Assembly (NCBI GenBank): GCA_002778195.1
Contig: PCDI01000014.1
Location: 62,001 to 126,000, forward strand
Source: Raffaelea ambrosiae
Taxonomy: Eukaryota; Ascomycota; Sordariomycetes; Ophiostomatales; Ophiostomataceae
Direction: 5' to 3'
DNA: 64,000 nucleotides
This document shows positions 22,061-32,070 of the stretch, piece by piece; the first letter of the stretch is position 1, and every line of letters begins with the position of its first letter. Both the position numbers and the translations under genes were made by a program. The notes under the pieces are model-generated. The model saw nothing but the letters and a program-made list of their open reading frames with translations. It did not search any database and was not told the origin of the DNA.

Positions 22061-23117
22061 CTACAGCCTCTCAACCTCCCAGAAAAGCCTTGTCGTGTCC
22101 GAATCAACCCAGTGCGCTGTCTCACCATTTAGCCCAACCACGTCTGAGTTGTGAGTCCGGACAGTCCAGTTTGTTCCTGTCTTCTTTCCGACCTCCTCCC
22201 ACATCTTGCGGAAGCTTTCCTCGTCGTGCTTGTACATCGAAGTTCCCTCCGGACTCGGATATGCCCCCGCAGTGCCATTGCGGTGTGCCACGCTGTTGCC
22301 CACAATCAGTGCGCCGGGTTGCGGTGCCAACAGTTCGATGAACCGCTTGCAGGCTGCATGCTGACCTTCCAGGTCCCAGACGTGCAGCACCATGCCGGCA
22401 TGCAGTATGTCGACGGTGCCACGCAAAGGCTCGACCGGCCCGTCGGCACGTTGGTCAAAGAGGTCGCCCACCAGGAACGTAGTTTGGAGCGTGTCGCGAT
22501 CCTTGAAGTAGTCAAACGCAGCGTCGATGTAGCCCCCCATCTTGTCAAGGCCAAAGGTGTTGGCTGATGACTTGCACTGGCTGTCAAGCACCAAGTAGCG
22601 CAAGTCTTGGCCAGCAGCACAGCCGAAATCGAGGTAGCGACCACCACTGCGGACGACCTCCTTGATGTGCTCATACGACAGCTGCATATGCAGCGTCAAG
22701 GAGACGAACTTGAATTGGCCGACGCACGGCCATGGGTAGACGTCCCAGAGTCGGTCCCTCTGAGGACTTTTAGCATGTGTCCGCTTTTGTTTCTAATTCT
22801 GTTGCCGTACTGCTCTGCTGCTCTGTCGCGTTCTGCACTGTTTCCCCGGCGCCTTATTTTTTTTTCCGCCTCGTCTTTCTTCCCGTCATTTTGTTCGTTT
22901 GACTTACAAACTCCGAAAGATATGGGATCACATCGTTATGCCCAATGCCGACATATTCTTCGAACAACCGGAAGGTTTCTTTTGGCAACGTGGTTGGCGG
23001 TGCTTCGTAGTACTGGCCCTCCCGCTTACCAGACTTGATGATGCTCGGAATGATCGGGGTGGAAGCCATTGTTCTTGGCATAGTTCCTTTTATCGAGCCC
23101 GAACTGTAATTCGTCAT
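22061..23117 (-). CDS. Class I SAM-dependent methyltransferase
   Basis: Two exons, 23117-22908 and 22759-22061, join in phase 0 (YLSEF|RDRLWDVYPWPCVG) to give 302 aa. The intron is GTAAGT...CTCAG. Motif I is clear: GGRYLDFGCAAGQDLRYLV (about residues 96-114). An acidic strand-2 loop (GLDKMGGYIDAAFDYF) and VDILHAGMVLHVWDLEGQ (post-motif region) follow, and the C-terminal half matches fungal methyltransferases often found near secondary-metabolite genes. The N-terminus (YYEAPPTTLPKE) and YPWPCVGQFKF are typical of that group. In-frame ATGs at 23117, 23081 and 23069 are all possible; MASTPIIPS from 23069 also looks natural. The substrate is unknown. No biosynthetic backbone gene was seen nearby. 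Confidence 0.85.
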
Positions 23118-23393
23118 AATATTGAATCGTCTCCAAAACACGACGTGCATGCTTTCCTTTTAAGCCATACAGATATACCGACGAGGAACGGTTTTATTAG
23201 GAGCAGCTCTTGAGTCTACACACACGGCGGATTAAACTTTCCCCAACGATTTGCCGAGCTGCAGCCCGGATGTGCTAGCACGGCGGAGACATAAGCCGGT
23301 GACACCACCATACGCTTGAAGTCGACACTCTACACATTGCGCACGGATAGCTGTATATTGTAGAACTCAAGTGTTTAATACGAGAAACCATCT

Positions 23394-23418
23394 CCCCCCC
23401 CCCCCCCCCCCCCCCCCC
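23394..23418. repeat. 25-base poly-C run
   Basis: An uninterrupted run of 25 C at the 3' end of the decayed dehydrogenase. Such runs are prone to length error in sequencing, so the exact count may be unreliable. It is read as poly-Gly in the minus-strand frame and has probably replaced the original C-terminus or stop. Confidence 0.9.
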
Positions 23419-23434
23419 TTCCGCGGGCCTGATA

Positions 23435-24535
23435 GTTATGCTCCCTGTTGATCACGTAGATCAACGGCTTTTCTGCATCCAGCCGCTCCGGATTCTGTTC
23501 CAGCAGCACCAGATTTTGTCTGTACATGGCCGAGTTCTCCCAGCTGACGTGAGACGCGATGAATACATTGGGCGCGTGCCACAACGGGTGGCCAACCGGC
23601 AGCGGCTCCGGGTCGGTCACGTCCAGCGCAGCGCCCGGGATCTGGCCCTGCTCAAGCGCCGCGATCAACGCATCTGTGTTGACAACTTTGCCGCGGGCCA
23701 CATTGACCACATACGTACCCGCTGATTTCCTCTCCTGTCACTGCCGGCCCAGCAGTGCGAACTGGTCGGTGCCCAGCATTCCCGTGGTGGCTGACGTCAC
23801 CGGCGTGGCTACAAACAGCAGGTCGAGGCCCTGCTCGAGAAAGTGGTTGACGGATGCAGCGCCTGCGCCGTGGAACCGCTTGGTGGGAAGTTCGCCAGAC
23901 GGATCGCCCGTCACGGGCAAGCAGAAGCTGTCATCGTGGCGGGCCTCTCACACTCTCGTCCCGAAGAAGCCCTCGCTCTGGCGGTCCCCCGGCTTGTCAA
24001 ACCCTGAGCCTTCTTTCATGTACTCGGCATACGCCAGGAAATGATGCCGCGCCATAATCCACGCCCCAATCATCCACTCTGCATATTGCGTTTTGATACC
24101 GTCGTCAGTTGCGTGTCGTTCCTGGGAGGAGGAGTCAGGCGCAGCCGGTGCGCGAGGCTGCTTGCGCGTGTGTTCCGGTGCTCATGCAGATGGTCGCTGA
24201 GGGGTCCTTGTACTTCTCATAGAGCACCGACCGACGGCACCTGGATAAAGCGCACATCCTTAATCAGATCAGCATCCGGCGGCCGGAGTGTCATCAGCAG
24301 AGTGACACCGTCCCAGGCCTCTTTGGACACGTCTTGGATCCGAGTCTTGCTCATGGCCTAGTCCTTGATCGGTATTCAGCGGACTTTGAGGCCTGGATAC
24401 TTGGCCTCACCAACATCGACCCAGTCTTGGTCTGATTGTGGAAAGCTGGGGACGAAGAGGAGCAGGACGTCTTTGCTGAGGCGGCACTCAGCTGGCGCCT
24501 GGATTCCCACCGTCTCCAATCGTGGATGCGGGGTG
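23435..24535 (-). pseudogene. Decayed NAD-dependent D-2-hydroxyacid dehydrogenase
   Basis: Read downward on the minus strand, successive pieces match one 2-hydroxyacid dehydrogenase (glyoxylate/hydroxypyruvate reductase group) in order. They are LLLFVPSFPQSDQDW and EAKYPGLKVR; then two in-frame stops; SKEAWDGVTLLMTLRPPDADL and DVRFIQVPSVGA; a frameshift into LYEKYKDPSATICMSTGTHA; QYAEWMIGAWIMARHH; a stop at the place where the Rossmann GxGxxG segment should be; LPVTGDPSGELP; DLLFVATPVTSATTGMLG; another stop; and YVVNVARGKVVNTDALIAAL with ALDVTDPEPLPVGHPLWHAPNVF. About 35-40 residues including the nucleotide-binding loop are missing. Introns cannot explain this many defects, so the locus is non-functional unless the assembly is faulty. 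No bias typical of repeat-induced point mutation was evident. Confidence 0.82.
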
Positions 24536-24910
24536 TATGGGGAGACCTGGGGCAGTGGACGACAGATGCGACCAAGGGTAGCAATTTATGGACCGTGTAG
24601 ACAGTAAACACCGTTGGTGGGTGGTGTTGGTTGTCTTTCTATCGACAGATGATGACTGCTTGCCCCCCCTAGATGGCGCAGGTTGGCATCGGCGATCGCG
24701 GACAGGCTTATCTGCTTTCAGCAGGCGGGTTCTTATTACTACTCACGCGTGCCGGCCACGCCGCCAGCCAGCATCCCGGACCGGTTTCGGCAGGTGCCGA
24801 TCGGAGAGACAAGAAGTCTGTAGCAAGATCCATGTATCATTGACTGAAGCGCTTTTCATTTACTTGCCCGGAGGGGGCATATGTACAGGGGACTCTCCTT
24901 CAACGGTACA
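24536..24910. other. Spacer between the decayed dehydrogenase and CE4 gene
   Basis: About 375 bp without coding signal. It would have held the promoter of the decayed gene and the 3' end of the deacetylase gene. Confidence 0.4.
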
Positions 24911-25810
24911 TCAACACGTGCTTGCCCCATCCCCAGTAAAGTTTCCTGGCTGGTACATGCTATCCGCATCGTCAAGACATTCGGCTGAATTATGCTTGTT
25001 AGCTTTGCGCGGAGGAAAGTGCCATATCTCGGACCACATGTGCGTGCGGGACCTACCAACTGTCACCAGCTTCAGGTTGTTCGTCTTCGCCCAGTTGATT
25101 AGCCATGGTACTAGCGTGTTGACCGTACTGTCGTACGTCTCGTGCATCAACGAGATGTGGCCGTTGCCCGACGTGCCTGCCGCCGCAAACGTCTGTTCGC
25201 TCTGAGCAGCTGTCCGGTGGTTCCAGTCGCCGGCGTCGACGTCGTCCGTGATGACCTTGTAGCCGAGTGTTTTGAGCGTCGCCAGCATGGATGCGCTGGT
25301 CGACAGGTTGGGCGGCCGCATGTAAGCCGGCTTGCGGCCGAAGATGTTGACCATGGCCTGCTCGACACGCGTCATCTGGTCGGTGATCTGGGCGGCGGAC
25401 ATGCTGCCCAAGGGCTGGTGCGACCATGTGTGAGAGGACACCTGGTGGCCGCCTTCGTAGGCCGCCTTGACGGCGGCGGCGTGGTTGTAGATGCAGCCTG
25501 GAGAATGTAGTTCGTCATCACGTCAGTCTGTGGACGCTGAAAGCCCGGCATGAATGAGCTCACCATAGAGAGTTCCTGTCCAGAAGAATGTCCCTTTCGC
25601 ACCAGCCTTGTCGAGATGATCCAACAAGGCCTGCGTGTAGATATAAGGGCCGTCGTCAAAGGCCGGGGCAAAGACTCCGGGCTTGGAGCAGTGCGTAATG
25701 ATGGTGCCCGGCGTGGCACTTCGCCGGAAGACATCAACGGGGGACTCAATCGGCAGGGCCACAGATTGAGTCGCCAGGAAGCCAACGACTGCAGCGAGAG
25801 AGCACCGCAT
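24911..25810 (-). CDS. Secreted CE4 polysaccharide (chitin) deacetylase
   Basis: Three exons, 25810-25564, 25497-25057 and 24984-24911, give 253 aa. Introns are canonical (GTGAGC...CTCCAG; GTAGGT with GCTAAC branch and TTCAG). A signal peptide (MRCSLAAVVGFLATQSVALP) precedes the NodB fold. All five CE4 motifs are visible: FDDGP (motif 1, metal and base Asp), SHTWSH (motif 2, the two metal His), RPPNLS (motif 3), DVDAGDW (motif 4) and LMHE (motif 5). CE4 enzymes remove N-acetyl from chitin or acetyl from xylan. Fungal members of this form usually act on chitin, in wall modification or to mask it. The C-terminus (GECL-like AECLDDADSMYQPGNF) ends without a chitin-binding module. It lies just downstream of the DUF1479 gene, both on the minus strand. 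Confidence 0.92.
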
Positions 25811-26181
25811 GCTGAATGAAACGTGAATGACAAGTAATTGGTTGTTTGCCGTCATCAGAAATGAAGGGTTGATCCAGCAAATTTTCGCCCCGTTTGTCCA
25901 AGGGATTCTTCAAAGAGGAGCGGCCGCAGACCAACAGACCGACAATAGCAGTTGGTCCTCCTTTTGCTTGCCGGTCTCTAATTCATCCATATTATCCGGC
26001 GCAACCCACTCTTGGCAGTGTGCTGTGCTTTTTACATTTGAATGAAAACGCTAGCGTTGACTTCTAGAGGTTCGCAGGTTGTTCAGACTTGCTTGGTGCT
26101 GTGCGCAACTCCGTGTGCAATTCGGAATCTAGCGATGGAAAGCTATGTACAAAAGACAAGAAGAGGGTGAACAACTCTAGA
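25811..26181. other. Spacer between DUF1479 gene and CE4 gene
   Basis: A 371-bp stretch serving as 3' end of one minus-strand gene and promoter of the next. No distinct motif was recognised. Confidence 0.4.
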
Positions 26182-28563
26182 TCAACGACTGGCGGGAGAA
26201 TTGTGTCTCGTGGGCATGTAGAACTCGTACTTGTCGGGAAAGAGGATGATGTTGGCTAGGCGGACAAGCTCCAGTTCGGCTTGTGAGTGGCGGCCCCCAT
26301 CACCAGAGCCGGCAGCCTTCCCTCTGCTGTCTGCGCCGCTTGCGTTTGCATTTATGTCGGCCTCTTTGTCGGCATCCGCCTTGTCGTTGCCTTCCACCGA
26401 CTTCTCTACATCGCCTACGCTGTCTGCGATCTCCTTGTCTACGTCCATTTTGTCGTCGGCACTGCCCCCCTCGACATCCCAGGGTGCCAAACCCATGGCC
26501 CGCAGAGCTTCCAAGCCACCGACGGCCTCGATGTCTTTCTCGCCCAGTCGGGATGTGTGGTCAGCTTCGCTTCCCATGCCGGACCCTGTGGAGTCAAAGT
26601 CGGGTCCCGGGTGGCCGCGCAAAAATGCCTTTCGTTGACGCGCAAGGTACAATGCGCTTGTCTGTGTAAGTGGGCAGGCTGGCAGGTAGACCATCAGCGG
26701 TGCCGACCCCAGGGAGAGAGACAAGTTTCCGCTGCTTGAGGCGGAAGAGTCACTCTCACTGGCCGGTGTTTGAGATGTTCTGGCACGGCCGCTGGCTCCT
26801 TCAGCGGCTGCTGCCCTCGGTGGTGATGGTGTTGCCGGCCGACTGGGCTGGCCGCTGCCACTGGCCGCTGCGTCACTGCCAACTCCGTATGTGTCCGCAC
26901 TGGAGATTGTGTAGGGGATTTCGCTGTGCCAGATGACGTAGTCGCCTGCTTTGAGGCTCGGCGGCGTGACCAGCGTGTTCCGCAGCTGCAGGTGCGGATG
27001 CCACAGCTCGGTCACGCGCTGCGCATGTCCCGGGACGGCGCCGTGGATGATGGTTGACGGCTCATCTTCCATCTCCCAGTTGTCTGCTGCGAGGAATGCG
27101 TCCCAGTCTTCCACGCTCGCCGCGCTCCCTGGTGCTGGGGCCTCCTTCTTCGGTTTGAAGAACGGCCGCAGCAGGAAATAGACGGTCACCAGTTTGGGCG
27201 AAGGCAAGAGCTGGATCATGCCGGGGGTGACATCTGTGAGGGCGAGCAGGCCTTGGTACATGCGAAAGATACTGCAAGCGCCGGCGCCGTTGTACAGGTC
27301 AGGCGTCGCCTGGACACGACCAGAGGGGTCCCAAGGGTCATAGTCCTCCCAGCGCCCCTCAAAGACAGCATCGTATGTTCCACAACGGCCATAGCCATCG
27401 AGCTCCCATCGCTCCAGACTCCCTCCGTCGATTTGAGCAGTGATGGTGTTTTCTGGTGCTGGTGGTGTCTGCCGCGGACCAGTTTGTGGGTCGCTTTGTG
27501 TCTGGCTTTGCGCCGGCTGCTTTGGTTTCGTTTCGGGGTCCCGCGACGCAGCCGAGGGTGGTGGTGGCGGCGGCGGCGGAAGTGGTGTCTGCTTCTGAAT
27601 TAGGTGTACCTGATCGGGTCCGACGTGGATTCGTATACGATCAGCATAGCTGATGGGGAAGCGAGAGGCCATGCGCGGGTCTTCCGCGCCAGCCCCCGCC
27701 GCCCAAAACTTCATGGCAAACTTCATGGCCCGCAGAACGTTGGGGTGCGCCCGAGAGCGGATCTGCGCCGGGGTCCAGAAGAATTCGAAGCATGTCGGAT
27801 CTTGCGGGGGGGCAGGCTTGATGTCGCTGTGGCCGTTCTGGCCATTGGGGTCTAGGTAGGCCCGGGTCTCGGCCACCCACGATGCAGCGTCGGCCGGTGG
27901 TACGACGCCGCGGATGATGCCCACGCCGAAGCGCTTGAGTGCCGCACCAAAGGGCGAAACCGCCTCTGCGTTGTCGATCTGGCCAAAGTCCATGGAGGGG
28001 ATCAGAGCCGGGCCCAGCTCCTGGATCTCGCGCATCTCGTCGGCCAGCGCCGCGAGCAGCCTGGTCCAAGAGGCGTGCAGGGCATCGTGTCGGCCTTCGG
28101 CCAGACGGCGCTTGATGTACCCGAACCGCGATGGCAGCGGCACCGGCTGCGTCCCGTAGAAGGACAGCACAGGTGGCTCCATGGGCTCCAGGGTCTTGGT
28201 AGATCGTCGCCGGGCCTTGTTCAGATGCCGGCTGTTGCTCTCGCTGTCGCCGCCTTTGGCTCGTTTTCCGAGTGCGCCGTCGCGCGGTGTCGCCTCCTCG
28301 CCGTAGCTGCTGTCCCCCGTGTGTCCAGTCGTGCTGCGTGGCTCGCGAGCCGTCTTGACCTCGCGTGACGGGCTGCTGCGACGGCTTCGCGACAAGGACG
28401 ACGAGGCGGGCGAAAACAAATGGTCGCGGAGGCTCTCGCTGTTCAGCAGAGTTTGTGCAGGTGGCTTCCTGGGCGGAGCGGCGTGCAGAGGAGTCGGTTC
28501 TACCGGGTCGACGACGTTGGTGGTTGGCCGTGGTGCCAGAATGCCAGCTGAAAGCGAAGCCAT
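26182..28563 (-). CDS. DUF1479 (YbiU-like) protein with altered metal-ligand positions
   Basis: A single exon of 793 codons. The DUF1479 family adopts the double-stranded beta-helix of Fe(II)/2-oxoglutarate oxygenases, as seen for bacterial YbiU. The N-terminal 130 residues are disordered and Ser/Arg-rich. The domain starts near SFYGTQPVPLPSRFGYIKRRL and continues through KRFGVGIIRGVVPPADAASWV, FEFFWTPAQIRSRAHPN, GGSLERWE, VFEGRWEDYDPWDP, ACSIFRMYQGLLALT and YLPACPLTQTSALYLARQRKAFL. The family's HxD motif should be PH-[MV]-D-[GS]-G; here it reads TAQIDGG (Gln377). The distal His expected in WHxDxVH is Tyr551 (WHSEIPYTIS). A Pro/Gln-rich insert (about residues 318-372) sits just before the first site, and the C-terminal tail is acidic and low-complexity. 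It may be a non-catalytic paralogue. Confidence 0.85.
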   Translation of the reverse strand: MASLSAGILAPRPTTNVVDPVEPTPLHAAPPRKPPAQTLLNSESLRDHLFSPASSSLSRSRRSSPSREVKTAREPRSTTGHTGDSSYGEEATPRDGALGKRAKGGDSESNSRHLNKARRRSTKTLEPMEPPVLSFYGTQPVPLPSRFGYIKRRLAEGRHDALHASWTRLLAALADEMREIQELGPALIPSMDFGQIDNAEAVSPFGAALKRFGVGIIRGVVPPADAASWVAETRAYLDPNGQNGHSDIKPAPPQDPTCFEFFWTPAQIRSRAHPNVLRAMKFAMKFWAAGAGAEDPRMASRFPISYADRIRIHVGPDQVHLIQKQTPLPPPPPPPPSAASRDPETKPKQPAQSQTQSDPQTGPRQTPPAPENTITAQIDGGSLERWELDGYGRCGTYDAVFEGRWEDYDPWDPSGRVQATPDLYNGAGACSIFRMYQGLLALTDVTPGMIQLLPSPKLVTVYFLLRPFFKPKKEAPAPGSAASVEDWDAFLAADNWEMEDEPSTIIHGAVPGHAQRVTELWHPHLQLRNTLVTPPSLKAGDYVIWHSEIPYTISSADTYGVGSDAAASGSGQPSRPATPSPPRAAAAEGASGRARTSQTPASESDSSASSSGNLSLSLGSAPLMVYLPACPLTQTSALYLARQRKAFLRGHPGPDFDSTGSGMGSEADHTSRLGEKDIEAVGGLEALRAMGLAPWDVEGGSADDKMDVDKEIADSVGDVEKSVEGNDKADADKEADINANASGADSRGKAAGSGDGGRHSQAELELVRLANIILFPDKYEFYMPTRHNSPASR

Positions 28564-29831
28564 TGCAATGGCATTCTGCGCCGATTGGCAGCGCAGCTTT
28601 GTTTCTTTGTTTGCCTGTGTGCTGTCTTTTTTTTTTTTTTTTTAACCGCCGATGGGTGCCTGCGTGCGTCCTGACTCGCTGTAGGTGGGGAGAGAATGTG
28701 GGGAAAGGCTGTTAGCTTCTGCAGCTCAGTATGGGCAGGTGCGACCCTCGAGTATGTGTGCAGGCGTGCTGCTCCTGCCGTATTTGACTGTCGCTTTCTG
28801 AAGTTGCTGTCGAGGACGTTGTCGAAGACGATGTCGAAGAGGTCTCGAGAAAGGAGGGGACGGAATGGAACGCACGATTGGAATTGACAAAATTGGCGCC
28901 GGGCGAAGGCCAGGATGGCTTCTTCCAGACCCAAGTGGCCAGCGCGCACCGCTCCCGCAGTCGGTCCCCTTATGTGCTGGGTGTTCCAGAGGCGGCGCCC
29001 CCGCGACGGCAGTGCTCTCTCGTATTATTTTCTACGTATATGGCAGGCGCCCACTGCGATCAACAGGGCCCCACCGCCGACGCCAAACAAGCAGGGACAG
29101 AACGGGAGAGAAGTCCCAGGCCCAGACCCTGGCACCAATCGGCAGGCCAGCGTCCGTTCCCACAGTCGGCATTGTGGCCCGGTTGTTCCTGCCTGGGGTA
29201 CTTCCGCATCGCACTACAGGGGCCATCCCGCCTCAAAAATCTTTCTCTCGCAAAACTACCCGCAACGACATTACCACAGCGCACCTCTCGGCTCGCCCTC
29301 CCTTCGTATCTTACTCGTATGCAGGACCTGCGGCTCGCTGGGGCGGACAAACGCGGCCTGTTGCTCGCGCTCGTTGGCCGGAGGTCTCTGCCCATCATGG
29401 GTTTCTCCTTGATTGGGGTCCTTGGCCACGACGGAGTCCAGCCGTGATCGCGACGAGGCCTGGCTGAGGCATAATTTATTCTTGCACCATCTTTAGTTCG
29501 CCATCCTACTTGCTGCCGTGACCCGCCTGGCATTTCGCCTGCTGCCTTTTCTCGCTGACCGATCGGCACAGCGGCTGACTTTTGCAAACCCAAGCAATGG
29601 TGGCGGCGCCTAGGACACTAGGGCGACCATTTCTCCAGGCTGAAAGCTTTGCAACTTGGCGGCGGCGAGTCGCTCGCTAAGACAACCTAGAACAGCGCGC
29701 TAGCCAGGGGTTTCTTTCGGACGGATCGCAAAACCGCATTTTGCCCATCACACCCAGTTAGGAGGAAAACTAATACCAGACCGCCGCCTAAAGAAAACAA
29801 GCACAACGCCTGGAGAGAGAAAATAGAGTAA
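28564..29831. other. Intergenic, DUF1479 promoter to GFA-like frame
   Basis: About 1.3 kb shared by divergent genes. There is a poly-T run at 28626-28643. Several open frames (for example 28865-29467) show no family resemblance. The last ATG before the GFA-like domain is at 29597. Confidence 0.45.
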
Positions 29832-30695
29832 CTAACCGACAAGGAAAGCCAGATTCGGAAAAGCCAAGCCCAAGAACAAGGGCAAAAGCGGCTGCGGGCC
29901 TGCGGTGCCGAGACGGGCGACTGGTCTTCATCTAACCAGATAACCAAGACAGGCCTGGCGACTGGTGGCCACTTTATTAGTGACCACCACACAATCCTCG
30001 CCCAACCCCACCAACAGCCCCACATACCTCTTTCCTCCGACGGCCCGCAAGCCGAATCTTTTGCGCCCTTTCGTCGTTCTGCTTTCCAACCACGTGAACA
30101 CACCACAGCTCGAACCCCCCCCCCTCCCCCACAGTCACCACACACATCCTCCTGGGGCAGAACCATCCCAGCCCGCCGACCCGCCGTTCTCTTCAGCTCT
30201 GCAAGCCGGTCCACCTGGGAACGCTCTCAAATACTGGAGGTTCTGTGCCAATGTGGCAGCGTCTCCTTCCGAACGCCGACGCCTGCCCTCGTCACCGTGT
30301 ACCACTGCCACTGCACCGGGTGTCGCAGACAGAGCAGCTCTGCATTTGGCTTTGCGGTCTTCACCGCCGAGGGCTTGTTCCCGCTGGCTCAGACGCTGCT
30401 CGACCGCCTCAGCATCTACCGCCACCCGAACGAGCGCTGTCACAGCGGCCGCGACATGGACTGCTACTTTTGCAAGAGGTGCGGGGCACGCGTCGTGCAC
30501 CGTTCTATCCGCGAAGACGGCACGGGCAACACCACCGTCAGCATCAAAGGCGGGGGGCTTGTCACCGGGCTGGACTGGTCCAAAGCGACACACATATACA
30601 CGGAACGGGGGGTAGTGCCAATTCCCAGAGGGGCCGTCCAGTATCCCGGGACGCGAAGGCTGGAGGTCGGAGCCATGAATCTCAGCCATGGCTAA
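29832..30695 (+). CDS. GFA/CENP-V (Mss4-like) zinc-binding protein, start unresolved
   Basis: The recognisable domain runs from about 30234 to 30695. It begins LEVLCQCGSVSFRTPTP and contains YHCHCTGCRRQSSSAFG, DCYFCKRCGARVVHR, TVSIKGGGLVTGLDW and ATHIYTERGVVPIP. These are the zinc Cys clusters (CxC, CxxC, CxxC) of the glutathione-dependent formaldehyde-activating enzyme/CENP-V fold. Fungal genomes hold many such proteins of unknown substrate. The frame has no stop from 29832, yet it has no ATG before 30456, which is inside the domain and would delete the first zinc ligands. No ATG in any plus-strand frame exists between 29600 and 30250. The start may lie in a distant upstream exon, may be a near-cognate codon, or may be lost. 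An acceptor-like site (CCCACAG) occurs at about 30134. Confidence 0.7.
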   Translation, partial: LTDKESQIRKSQAQEQGQKRLRACGAETGDWSSSNQITKTGLATGGHFISDHHTILAQPHQQPHIPLSSDGPQAESFAPFRRSAFQPREHTTARTPPPPPQSPHTSSWGRTIPARRPAVLFSSASRSTWERSQILEVLCQCGSVSFRTPTPALVTVYHCHCTGCRRQSSSAFGFAVFTAEGLFPLAQTLLDRLSIYRHPNERCHSGRDMDCYFCKRCGARVVHRSIREDGTGNTTVSIKGGGLVTGLDWSKATHIYTERGVVPIPRGAVQYPGTRRLEVGAMNLSHG

Positions 30696-32070
30696 GTTTG
30701 GCGCTATGTAGCAGTGGTTGATCAGGGGTGGCAATGAGTGAAATGCCACGAGTGATAAGCATAGCCATCCAAACAGGTGATCAAAAAGCTGCCCGTAGCC
30801 CAGCTACGCTCGGTAGATACTATGCACGTTTGGTCGGCATGAAGCAAAGGCGTCTGTTTGAGAGTAACTTTAATATGCCGAAAAAAACAGCGAGCATTGC
30901 ACTCTTTTTCGAAGTCGAAAAGGTTCAAAAGCCCGTTAACTGCGGACAGATTCCACCAACTGTCCGCTCCAGTGCTCCACGGGGAGGCAAGGCCTGTAAG
31001 CGGCCCGGACATAAATGCTCTGTCAGAGGAAAACAATTTCCTTTGCCCACTTCTGACCATGTAAGACATTTCAGTTGCACGCCCCAGCGTGTTGTGTTGA
31101 TGTTGAAGACAACCTTCTCTTCTCTCCATGTCGATTGAGAATTCGGTCGCACCTTCATGGGTTTTATTTACCTCTCACATCTGCGGTTCGAACCCGACCA
31201 TTGTCTCGTGATGGCCTGTTTGCGCTCCTCTAGGAGGGCGCGTATTCTAACATCCGACTTTAATTTCATACTTGCTGTATCTCTATTACTCGTTTTGGTT
31301 TTCGACTAGTTTATTCTGTCTGCCACTTTCTATGTCTCGTGTCATATCACGGCATTATCCGCGCCAAGAACCCGATGCTACAATTTGCTTGGCAGTTGTA
31401 GGTTATGTGACGTCGACGCACTCTTGGAACCAGACGCAGGCAAGGCCTACTAAACGATTGCATCAGCTGCAAATGTTTCCTGCACTGCATGCCAAGGCCT
31501 GCCTTCCAGGGCCCACCAGTTCGTGTAAGTCGTACAAAATAGTATACTCTGTCATCATTTCACCTGGCGAGATTACGACCTACTATGTAGTTAGTTGGGG
31601 ATCTGACTATTGTATTCCTGGAGTACACAGAACCACACGTTAAGTAATTTCTTTTCTTCGTCCGCAGGGTAGAAGAAAATATGCACATACGTAACTGAGG
31701 CTTGGTTTACGCATATTGTCTTCTGTCGGCATGGCCAGACCAGGCTGTGGAGTCCGATTACTATTACGATGGCTACCCAAATTGGGACAAGTGGGATGCA
31801 AAGTCGGGTCAACTTTACGGTGTAGACTCCGTAGCAAGTTGAGAAATGCTGCCAGCTAGGCCTCGAGTGACAATGACGCAATGGTTTCTGTGCTGATGTT
31901 CTTTTCTTTTCACTGATTTTTATTAAATATCGACTTGCCTGTGAGAGTTCGAACCAAGTTTCTTTTCGATGAGCTAGGAGAAAAGAAAAGAGATAGAGAA
32001 AATAAGGAGGGAAAAAAAAGGAAAAAGATTGCCGATTTCTTCCAACTACTACACAAACATACGTTTCAGC
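30696..32070. other. Intergenic, about 1.4 kb
   Basis: Open frames of about 135 codons on both strands (30722-31138) overlap each other and match nothing I know. A tRNA-like box B at 31184-31194 is too short in context to be a gene. Purine-rich sequence at 31975-32030 precedes the next ATG. Confidence 0.45.

Noticed and set aside
30728..31138. Overlapping 135-codon frames on both strands
   Set aside because: They lie in the 3' region of the GFA-type gene, overlap antisense, and show no domain, signal peptide or homologue known to me.
31145..31200. tRNA-like element with GGTTCGAACCC (box B) and GGTCG/CGACC ends
   Set aside because: Only about 56 nt between the ends, the T-stem does not pair fully, and no anticodon arm or box A is recognisable.
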